Source: Adineta ricciae
Lineage: Eukaryota > Rotifera > Eurotatoria > Adinetida > Adinetidae
Direction of reading: 5' to 3'
Assembly (NCBI GenBank): GCA_905250025.1
Contig: CAJNOJ010000027.1
Coordinates: 310,001-374,000 of the forward strand
DNA: 64,000 nucleotides
In this document: positions 35,622 to 44,465 of the stretch, piece by piece
Layout of the letters: each line of letters starts with the position of its first letter
Position numbering within the stretch: the first letter of the stretch is position 1
Notes under the pieces: model-generated
Told to the model about the DNA's origin: nothing
Seen by the model: the letters and a program-made list of their open reading frames with translations, nothing else
Databases searched by the model: none
Program-made: the position numbers and the translations under genes

Positions 35622-36385
35622 GATACAACAAGATCAATAAATGTTGACGCAAACAGAATTGGGATATCGCGTGAATGACTAAACCTATTCAGTCAACATC
35701 TATACATGTTTCTTTTTCGATATTTAGTCAGGCAGTAATAATCGTTTTTCGTTTCTGTCGAAACAGTCGTAACAACTATATTCTCTTTCTAACATGCCAT
35801 CATGACGAACGAATTATATTCTTCATGCCGAATTCATCAGATCCGTCACGAACCATGTACTTCTTCAACTATCTCGTGTATCGTTCACCAATATAGACCT
35901 CATTGCAACACGAGTCATCTCCACTACGTTCATCTGCCGTTGTTCAGAGATACAGCATTTCTATTGGCATAAGATATTCCATTTCAGGAATGTCCTCACA
36001 AAACTGTTCATATCGAATGACGTCACTTTCCTCTTTTCTTGTTCTTCTTCTTCTCTTTGATACGTGTTGACTGCTTCGAATTATCATAGGCAAGTCAGTA
36101 TATCGTCCGATGACTATCTGAGTGTACTAAGAAGTCGTCACAATGTGTGTCACACAAAGTATTCTTCTCGAAGATGCTATCCAGGGAAGATATCGAAATA
36201 GTTGCTTTGTAATGGATCGCTATCGAGGCTTGTTTCTGTGCTTGTCATTGTTCGATGTGTGGACGAGAGAGATAGAAGTGGTCAACGATTGGTCGTGTGG
36301 TGGTATAAATAGAAGTGTGTTTGTGCGAGAGATTTCATTATTCATTCGTCATTTACTGTGAAATACAATTTGTGAATCTGCTACC
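35622..36385. promoter_or_regulatory. Divergent promoter region C1/A2
   Basis: 764 bases between the C1 and A2 starts. The A2 side carries TATAAATAG at 36304-36312, the C1 side a TATA-like element near 35698-35704 (minus). TGACGTCA at 36018-36025 is the mirror of the A1 site. From 35793 rightward it is the inverted copy of the A1 promoter. The 72-codon open frame at 36143-36361 lies entirely in promoter DNA. Confidence 0.65.
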
Positions 36386-36470
36386 ATGCAATCATTCAGT
36401 GTATACTGTTTATTATTATGCAGCATGATCATCTTTGCTGCACATCAAATCAATGCAATGGAAACTGACG
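35793..36470 (+). repeat. Right arm of the inverted duplication
   Basis: Reverse complement of 32637-33325. Identity is highest in the promoter and signal exon and drops sharply after the codons for METD, where A1 and A2 mature parts diverge. Confidence 0.85.
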
Positions 36471-37014
36471 ACAAGTGGGTCACAGAAGTTCCATCAGAAT
36501 TGAACTTTGAACGTAGGAAGAGTTGCATTTTTAAATAACAATACTGAATTTTTTATTGTATTTGTAGATACTACCGTAAAAACATGGCCACTACCCGAAA
36601 AAGTTCATGAAAAACGCGCATCTATTGCTGCCGGTAGGTCATTTACGCCAGATGGCGATCGACAAGGAATCTAAGTATATATCGAGAAAGGAGGGTGAGG
36701 GTGTGTAAATAGTTGTGCAACGAAAGGAAAGCATAATGATAAAGAAGCTCACTAAATGCAGAGGAAAGACAGGAAAATATTGTTGCAATTGATCAAATAG
36801 GTGAACTAATTATTTGTTGTTTTTTAGCCGCCGTTTCAGGTTCAGGCTCACGTAGACCTGCTAGAGTTCGAACCAGCGGACCATCAAGTAAGTGTCAATC
36901 AAAGTGGTTTCAATTACCTTTGGAATGCGTAACTTTATTGTTTCTTTTACAGACATTCAATGCGGTAATGGTGTTGTTACTATTACTGATGGTCAAATCT
37001 CATGTGGCAAATAA
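36386..37014 (+). CDS. Array secreted peptide A2
   Basis: 104 residues in four exons (36386-36512, 36568-36633, 36828-36887, 36953-37014), all introns phase 1. The signal peptide MQSFSVYCLLLCSMIIFAAH is identical to A1. The segment after it (DDKWVTEVPSELNFE) has diverged strongly from A1. A basic site (VHEKRAS) and a further Arg-rich stretch (GSRRPARVRTSG) precede the core NIQCGNGVVTITDGQISCGK. Two Cys in the mature region. AATAAAATA lies about 95 bases after the stop. Function unknown. Confidence 0.82.
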
Positions 37015-37689
37015 TTGTATCGGCGAATGATATGGATAATTTGATCAAATTCAATATTTTTTCGTACACATTTTCTTTCTTTCGCTGTTGTTAACATGTA
37101 TTAATCATCAATAAAATATCACTTATCAAATAATAAAACCATTTTGGAATGTGACTGAATAAAATGAAAACAAAAAGTACTCATTCATCTTCAAAGTGTC
37201 AAATGTATGCGTTGTTGCAGCTTTGAGAGCCATGTATTGTAAGCAATTGCGAGAGAAGTTTGCTATCCCTCTCTCTTCTTTTGACGCTGTTTTACGACTA
37301 CACGTATTCTGTCGCGGGCGTCAGATTATCTGGCAAATTGTCTTGTCACCGTGAAAGCTATTAAATATGACAGTGAATGATCGCTGTTCTGTAGGGATTA
37401 TATTCATAGTTCTATTAGTGAATAAATAATTTGAAAGATTTAGATATATACGTATATCCAATTATTTCCTTATTCATTATTCAAGACAGAAATAAGGACA
37501 ACAGGTAGTACAGTTAAAGATTATCATGAAAAATGGAATATTTGCAGGTTAAATGTTGTTCTATTGCTTGCCCCTATCAGTTTAACAAAATATCTACCAC
37601 CATAGTCATGTACCCTCGCCGTAAAAAAACGCAACGAAACTAGTTCACAAACAGTATAACACTGTTGAAGGACTAAGAGTGTCCGTCAC
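37015..37689. other. Spacer after A2
   Basis: 3' UTR of A2, then AT-rich DNA with no gene recognised, leading to the C-type relic. Confidence 0.4.
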
Positions 37690-37980
37690 TCCATGGATAT
37701 CTCTGATGGGTAATTCTGCTGCAGCTGACTGATATGCAGTCCAAACGACCGAGAGACACAATAATAATCAGCAAGTATTTAGCGACTTCATAAAAAAGAT
37801 TCACAATAATTGAAATGGTCAGAGCTGGAATATAGGCAAAATTATGAAGTCTATAGTCAGCTAGCAGTTTATATAAACACGGACGGAAGGACCTTCTCGA
37901 TATTTGTTGAAGCAAATAGACAGTCAATAACTTTTCGTTTCTGTCGAAATAGCTTTTGTTTTCTTTCTAACACGTTAACT
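37690..37980 (-). pseudogene. C3, relic of a C-type array gene
   Basis: Minus-strand sequence aligns with the signal exon of C2 (ATGAAGTC start, TTATTATTGTGTCTC, GCTGCAGCAG end) and with the upstream flank of C1 and C2 (GATTCACAATA, CGTTTCTGTCGAAA, TTCTTTCTAACA). The signal region is broken and no matching last exon with the core was found, so this is an inactive remnant. It shows that the array once held at least nine members. Confidence 0.65.
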
Positions 37981-38305
37981 TGACGTGGCGAACAAAACAT
38001 CGTTCGTACATGTTCCATCAATTCATGCCAAAGGTCATCGAGGTCGTCTACTGAGCACTTTTTAGCGTATCTCTTATTGATCACAGACAGTTGCGCCATG
38101 TGTTCAATCCTCAATATGATATCATGCAATGAAATAGGGAAAGATGTTTCTAAACAGACAATGTTGAAATGACGTTCTTGTGAATACACATGAGTTTTGG
38201 AAAGTTTTCAAGAGTGAAATATAGTCAGGACATTCATCTCTTCGAGTTAACATTATTGGATAACATTGAATATAGAAAAATGTGCTTTTCAAACTTTCTC
38301 AGTAT

Positions 38306-38409
38306 TGTATGGTTCTTGTACAATGATCGAAAGATTTTGAATGAATGCGGTCGGTCACGATAACACTGTATAGAATAGTATATGTTTGAACTAATTCCTT
38401 GATGAACAT
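38306..38409 (-). pseudogene. Relic of the ephrin first exon
   Basis: Minus-strand DNA aligns at about 70 percent with the signal-peptide exon of the ephrin gene (46331-46443). Shared landmarks are ATGTTCATCAA at the start and TCGATCATTGTA near the end, followed by AACCATAC. The reading frame is not maintained along the exon. The frame at 37869-38189 just downstream might be a decayed continuation, but I could not align it convincingly. Confidence 0.5.
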
Positions 38410-38637
38410 CGATTTCTGCTCGGCTCTCGGCTGATTAGATCCAGTCTTACTGTACTCAAGCGTTGATCATTTTCTGAACACCCGATATGCCAAGGAAAAC
38501 TAGCAAACAAGTGATTCGAGAATTTTAGACAGTGTGTATACAATTATTTTCTTTATTGATGAGATTCAGAACTGGTACAAGAAATTGATGAGAAGAAAAT
38601 TGAAATAGAGAAGTGTATGGTTGCCATCTTCTTGGAA

Positions 38638-39351
38638 CTATTGTAGTTCACAGACAATTCTGCCATTCTTCATTGTAATCACTCCATTACCACAGACTGA
38701 AGCTAAACGAAATAAGAAGCGAATACGATCAAACATGATTCTTCGAAATGACTATTGAAATACTCACTTTGAACTATTCCAACACGGCGTTGTCGTTGTA
38801 AAGCTAAAACAAAAGCAAGCCATGAATTAAAGGATATCAGAAACCAATAAACATCGAAGGCTAGTTTTGAATGGCAAGGACCAACAGTCAGTAACATCTT
38901 AGATTCATGCAAAATCTTTCTTGTATTCAGTGATGGAGCTTCGTATGAGAAACTGACTGTCCTCTTCAAATTTCTCGCGTAGTTCTCCGACTCGTTGTCA
39001 GAAGATCTAGAGGTGAATTTGTCTGCTTATCGATTTCATAACTACGCCAACTATTCGCATGTTTAACAATCGAACTACTTTCGTATCCAGGAATATCATT
39101 CACTTACGAATATTAGAAACATCACGCTTTTTCTTAGATGACAAATGCACATTTATGCCCGTATTCGCCATTTGTGGTCCTCCTAAAACGAGACGAATGT
39201 TTTAACAGTATCCGACAGCAGCACAGTTACCTGTGTTAACATGGATCGATGAAAGCCCTGGCCCTCCGATATGCACATCTGCATTGGCTTGGTATGCAGC
39301 GAAAATAATCAAGACACAAAAGGCTAAGCAGTACGTAATGGATGATTGCAT
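38638..39351 (-). CDS. Array secreted peptide D
   Basis: 98 residues in four exons (39231-39351, 39108-39182, 38768-38803, 38638-38702), all introns phase 1. The signal peptide MQSSITYCLAFCVLIIFAAY resembles the A type, cut about QANA. Exons 1 and 2 carry two similar Gly/His segments (DVHIGGPGLSSIHVN, then TGGPQMANTGINVHLS), perhaps an internal exon duplication. Basic sites SSKKKRD and LQRQRRV precede the core SVCGNGVITMKNGRIVCELQ. Two Cys in the mature region. TATATA lies near 39431-39438 on the minus strand. Function unknown. Confidence 0.8.
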
Positions 39352-40121
39352 GGTAACAGGTACGTAAGACGAAATTAATAAAGAAATTCGATGGAGGACG
39401 AATGATGAAATTTATTCAAGGGACATAAACATATATACAATCAGAAGACCAATCGTCTCTTATTTCTTTCTTCGGGCGAATGAGAGGAAAAGAAAGTAAA
39501 ATCATGTCCTGGACGAATAGTCCCTGTATAATAGGTCGTTTTTGCTCTTTCTTTAATCGAAAGTTCGAGAACGATGCTTTGATAGTAAATATGATTGTTT
39601 TTAGTTAATGCACGTTCCAGTCGGACGATATAATTCTTCGCCTATGATGTTCTACTATAATGGACTTGTGTACGAGAAGGACATGACGTCATTCGACATA
39701 AATAACTTTGTTTAGAGGTTCACCAGAAACATACAATTGCTCAACCGAAATTATCTCACAAAAGTCTTGTTTATCAAGAAAAATAGAGACAAATGTTAAT
39801 TAGTTAATTTGAGGTACAGCGAATTGCCTTGTTCATATATGTGAAGTCGTATGGATGGGTAGATGACTCCTATCGGTGAAATGAGTCATGTGGGGAAAAT
39901 TATCTATTTGTTGATTCGTCATGTTGGTATGTTAGAAAGAGAAGAATTGCCGACGTTGGCTCGGCTGAAGTGAAAAGATATAATTTATGTTCGTATGAAT
40001 ATTGGAGAGGAAAAGAGAAACGTTTGACTTCAATTTATAAGTAAGTGACTGAACGTTAGTAGTATCCGTATCATCATTACTTGATAGGACGATTCGTTTA
40101 GCTATTGATATTTATCAATCT
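39352..40121. promoter_or_regulatory. Divergent promoter region D/B2
   Basis: 770 bases, exactly the length of the A1/B1 spacer. TGACGTCATTCGA at 39684-39696 and the block CGGACGATATA with GCCTATGAT near 39616-39643 match the A1 promoter in order and orientation although the rest has diverged. TATA elements lie about 80 bases before each ATG (TTTATAA at 40034-40040 for B2). Confidence 0.6.
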
Positions 40122-41268
40122 ATGAACATGAGTTCATTGGCACTGTATTTCACTACGATCTGCACAGTTCTCGTGTCTCTGACGTATCGATCGGAGAGTG
40201 CTTTTTTACGATTTGGACCAGATGGTTTACAATTAGGCGGGGGTGCTGATGGTAGTGTAGGTTTTATGAATATTCCATTTTCAACCGGTGGTGTCAAGAT
40301 ACAATCGGCCGTAGACGGAGGATTTGCTAATTCGTTCATAAACATACCAATGGTGCAACGATTTGGATCACGATTCAATCAGTATAGGTATTCAACAGCC
40401 ACCAGTAGACCATTAGGGCGAACGAATTTCGATTGGTATTCTCGTTGGGGCCTTCCTTTTTCAAATCTATTCAATGGTCAAACATATCAACAAAGATTTC
40501 GATCATCTGGTGCTCAGTGGCAAAGCCAAACAGGCTCACAAACCGCTTCTTCAGTAAATTCTCAAAGTATTCGTCCTTGGTTTTCTAACGTCAATCGAAT
40601 GGTTAATGCTCAAGTAACTCCAGCGAATATTCCCATCACCGGTATGTAATCTGTCAAAGTAGTTTAACTATGTGATTTCAATCAGCAGATCGTGAATCTC
40701 TAATGGCACATAAGTCATCCAGTTGTACTCATCATGAAGCAATGAGAAATGGTGGAGAAGCACCTGTCGAATATACGATTTCTTTTAACTTTTCTTTCGC
40801 ATCGACCATATCTTCTACAATTTTTTCGTATCTTGCATTGATCTGAATCTTTGTTTATGTTTTAGGCTTCGCTAGTTCTGGAACCGGATGTTCAAGAGGA
40901 GGTACGTGATAATTGTTCAAATTAAAATTTCCTTCAATAAGCATGTGTACAGAATGATCGATGTCCGATTCACTTCTATCTTGCTCTTTCTCTTTCTTCG
41001 GCACATCTATACATGAATTACCTTTGATTAAAACTTCAATTAATGAGCTACAAAACATTGCCTCCGACGATGATTCCATTTCAAATAAAAACTAAATGTT
41101 TCTCGTTTGTTTTGTTTTAGTTGATGCAAATGGTCAACAATGTAACTATCTGAACAACTGTTTTCGATCTATAGACTTATGTGCACTAAATTTTTCTTTC
41201 TACTTATAGATATCAGTGCGGCTAATGGTGTTGTCAATCTGTCCGGCCAAAGTATCTCCTGTAAATAG
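40122..41268 (+). CDS. Array secreted protein B2 (long form)
   Basis: 211 residues in four exons (40122-40641, 40866-40901, 41121-41141, 41210-41268), all introns phase 1. A start at 40128 is also possible. The signal peptide ends about SESA. The long first exon is Gly-rich (PDGLQLGGGADGSVGFMN) and then Gln/Ser/Asn-rich, unlike any other member. The short exons give TGFASSGTGCSRG and VDANGQQ. The last exon gives YISAANGVVNLSGQSISCK. Two Cys near the C-terminus, as in the rest. The sequence AFLRFGPDG right after the signal peptide is probably not a neuropeptide, because no basic residue follows the Gly. Function unknown. Confidence 0.75.
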
Positions 41269-41905
41269 TCAACTCAATTGCAATGATCATAGTGCAAAGC
41301 CAGAGTGACAATGCCACCAATCATTAGTTGTTCAAATTTATCAATAGTTCTTTTTCTCTTTTCTCTTTCCTCTTGTTGTCTAATGAATTATGTAATCAAA
41401 TAAAATCTGCTTCAAACACTAATCAAAATCATTCTTCTTTTCAAACTCGGTTTTATCCAACATACGGATAGGCATCAGCAATTTCGTTTACAGTTGTAAA
41501 TGTCAGTGTTGATGAGACTTTTCTTTCGTTTTCATACTTTCACTGAAGAATACATTTCCAACCGATATATGAAGAACAAATGATAATTGCTAGATTAGAT
41601 GTGCATTGGATTATTTTCTTTATTAAATATTCAAAGTGAACAACACTACATGAAGCGATTGGAACAGATACGAGGAGAAATGATGAAACACTATGGTGAG
41701 AAATGGCATATAGGTCAATGAGATGTTCATTCAATGATTGTTCACACCGATTTAACAACCATTTATACGGCCATTGATGATACCAAAGTTTCCTACGTCG
41801 ACTGCGACGAAAAGAAAGAAAATGAATTGAGATATGAAATGTGAAACAGCATGAATACTCACCTTTAACGTCTCCAGAGCTAAAGTCACCATTAACTAGA
41901 ATGAA
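41220..41905. repeat. Direct duplication, copy 2 (B2-C2 junction)
   Basis: Second copy of the block at 34301-34990. It includes the last exon of B2, the convergent spacer and the last two exons of C2. Differences are mostly single substitutions, denser right after the B stop. Confidence 0.88.
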
Positions 41906-42337
41906 AAGTAAGTATTCACGATGATATATGCATAGATTAACGAAATATAAGGAAATGTGTGAGAACCGAGACTAATTCGGATTTGATAGGAAATTCGTAT
42001 CATTCTCGTGGCTTATTTGCTGATAAAGCTACAGTCTGAATCTTGTGTCATAACGAGAGAACTTCAATGGGTATACTAAACTTACGGTTGACTCTTCCGC
42101 AACGACGTTTCACTTTTATTTCACTCAGTTGTTCATGTGCTCCGTCTTGTAGCTTGTCATCTAATGTACAAACAATTTAAAAACGAAAATTGAATTCATG
42201 CTGCGCCTACCAACTGACACTATTAAAGGTGCAAAATTTGTCGTCATCTCGAGAACCACAGGCGCTGCAGCTGTTTGATGCACATTCAAAATGACCAGGA
42301 AACACAATAATAAGCAACAAACATTTGATGACTTCAT
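41752..42337 (-). CDS. Array secreted peptide C2
   Basis: 94 residues in four exons (42211-42337, 42086-42160, 41863-41895, 41752-41801), all introns phase 1. Signal peptide MKSSNVCCLLLCFLVILNVH, cut about QTAA. After a short propeptide the site EIKVKRR stands directly before the mature start CGRVNLNGDFSSGDVK. The C-terminus VDVGNFGIINGRINGC matches C1 except one residue. Two Cys in the mature region. The propeptide exons have diverged far more than the last two exons and spacer, which belong to the direct duplication. Function unknown. Confidence 0.8.
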
Positions 42338-43140
42338 GGTAAAAGATTCACAATAGTTTAACTGACCAGAATTTGAACACAGAATAACTAATCAACTCTA
42401 TTCAGCTAACGTATTTATGTATATATCGGCCAAATGACTACGCATCATCATTTACCGATTGGATGTTCATCCAATCTAATACAAAAACAATGTCTTTGTA
42501 TTTCAGTCAAAATAACTGCAGTAACTATTCTCTTTCTAACATACCAATAGGACGAACAAATTATCCTTCGCAAATGAATCATCAGCGATATATCAAGGCA
42601 CGTACTTATTCACTTCGAACTATTTCACATATGATTTTACTCGCGTGATCCAAAATGGCTGCATCGGCGAATACTTTTGCTAATTTATTCCGAATGAATA
42701 ATTTCATCTGTTTTCTTTTAACAAAAGGATCCAGAAGACTTTGCGTTGTTTAATGGCATCGCTTTCTCGGCGATTGAAATGGTTTAGATTTTCTGTTTTT
42801 TTCCTCTCTCTAACACACACGCCGACCGCTTCGAATTATCATAGGCAAGTCAGTATATCGTCCGATAACTATCCGAGTGTACTAAGAAGTCGTCACAATG
42901 TGTGTCACACAAAGTATTCTTCTCGAAGATGCTATCCAGGGAAGATATCGAAATAGTTGCTTTGTAATGGATCGCTATCGAGGCTTGTTTCTGTGCTTGT
43001 CATTATTCGATGTGTGGACGAGAGAGATAGAAGTGGTCAACGATTGGTCATGTTGTTGTATAAATAGAAGTGTGTTTGCGCGAGAGATTTCATCATTCAT
43101 TCGTCATTTACTGTGAAATACAATTTGTGAATCTGCTATC
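42338..43140. promoter_or_regulatory. Divergent promoter region C2/A3
   Basis: 803 bases. From about 42826 on it is nearly identical to the A1 and A2 promoters, including CGATAACTATCCGAGTG-type sequence and TATAAATAG at 43059-43067. The TGACGTCA site of the other three regions is absent from the part that has diverged. The open frame at 42898-43116 is promoter DNA. Confidence 0.6.
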
Positions 43141-43657
43141 ATGCAATCATCAACCATCTATTGCTTCTTATTATGCAGCATGATCATCTTTGCTGCACAC
43201 CAAACAAATGCGATGGCAATTGGAGACAAATTAGTCTCGGAACCTGTCGTCGAAGTCACCTTCGAACGTATGTGGAGTTGCATGTTTATATTCGATGATA
43301 CAATTTTTTTTCGTCTCATTTTTAGACTCTACCGTAGAACCAAAACCATTACTTGAAAATCACCATCAAAAACGTCAAAGTAATGAATTTCATTTTCTTT
43401 CGGCCGAGAGAGCGAAGATAGTGTGAGAGATAGATGAACATGTAGTATTGAAATTTTCCTCGTGGCTGGTTACTGCTTATCGTCTCCTTAAAGTCAGCTG
43501 TAGATCTCGAGACAAGATTTCGCGCGTTAGATAGTAAATGTCAATCGAAGTGATTTCTTTTACCTGTCAGATATGTAAATACGTCTTTTGTCTTCTAGAC
43601 ATACAATGTGGTAATGGTGTTGTTACAATTTCACAAGGTGAAATCATGTGTGGATGA
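43141..43657 (+). CDS. Array secreted peptide A3 (short form)
   Basis: 79 residues in three exons (43141-43267, 43326-43379, 43599-43657), both introns phase 1. The signal peptide MQSSTIYCFLLCSMIIFAAH is of A type, cut about QTNA. The third exon present in A1 and A2 is missing, and its absence keeps the frame because neighbouring introns share a phase. The basic site HHQKR lies directly before the mature peptide QNIQCGNGVVTISQGEIMCG, 20 residues with two Cys and an N-terminal Gln that could cyclise to pyroglutamate. It is the simplest statement of the family core. AATAAA lies about 75 bases downstream. Confidence 0.8.
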
Positions 43658-44465
43658 TTCTCCTGGCGAATGATGGGCACAATTACATTCAATTTTTTTT
43701 CTTTATCATGAATAAATCTCTAATGATCAATAAAATAAAATTAGCCAATGATTAAAATCATTTGTTGACATGGACAATGCTCGAATAATTTCCTCACGAT
43801 CGGATATGATCACAGATGTAGAAGTAGCTATGGATGACATATTCAAAAGATAGAATTCTAGAACAAATCTGACGAGGCCAACTCTGTAGTACCGTAAATA
43901 GAAAATCAAGTAGCTATTACTGAAATGTCAATTTTCTTTGAATCCAATAAACAGCAGCGAACTGTTCTGCATACGTTTGCACTTGCTTCAATTAAAGAAT
44001 TTACTTTGGAAACATTGGTCGATAGCGTACAATGACCATTTTGTATATTGGTTGTAAAATTTATGCCGATCATTTCTTTCCGATGTATCACCTATGGTGG
44101 TATCTCGATAGGAGGATAAAGATAAGAAGTCAGAAGGAAAACATGCTCGATTCTTCGTTTTCTTTAGTCTCTATAGTTATCAATGATTGTATCGTGCTAG
44201 TGCGAAAGAGATATGCATGTTTACGGATAATTACAAGATAAGTTCAACAGTTCGCCTCTGATCAAGATGCGCAATAATACTTATAAGATGCCTGAGTTAG
44301 AATATTGCTTTATTTGTTATGCATGTATGTGTCTTAGGGATGAAGTGTTTCTTAAAAAATAAAACAAAAAAAGATAATATTTAGGCCATCATGAGATTGA
44401 TCGTCTTTCGATAGTAAACAATAAGCGGAACACCGGTAAGTGAACGAAATGATAAAATATGCTTC
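43658..44465. other. Spacer between array and ephrin gene
   Basis: 3' UTR of A3 and about 700 bases without a recognisable gene. AT-rich, with two stacked minus-strand open frames of about 60 codons that look like chance. Confidence 0.4.

Noticed and set aside
40194-40220. AFLRFGPDG in B2 as a second FLRFamide precursor
   Set aside because: Single copy, Gly followed by Pro instead of a basic residue, so no amidated peptide would be released. Coincidence or distant echo.
34621-41758. A 72-codon frame (MLNRCEQSL start) present twice, at 34621-34839 and 41540-41758
   Set aside because: It sits in the spacer and last exon of the C genes, in a different frame from the spliced product, and is preserved only by the recent direct duplication.
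32747-43116. A 72-codon open frame (MCVTQSILL start) conserved in three copies at 32747-32965, 36143-36361 and 42898-43116
   Set aside because: It lies upstream of the signal exons of A1, A2 and A3 and contains their TATA boxes. It is open because the promoter DNA is nearly identical, with no sign of coding-type substitution.
32084-43657. CRISPR-like or satellite array as explanation of the repeated structure
   Set aside because: Repeat units are dispersed, inverted and gene-bearing, with splice sites and signal peptides; no short regular spacing.
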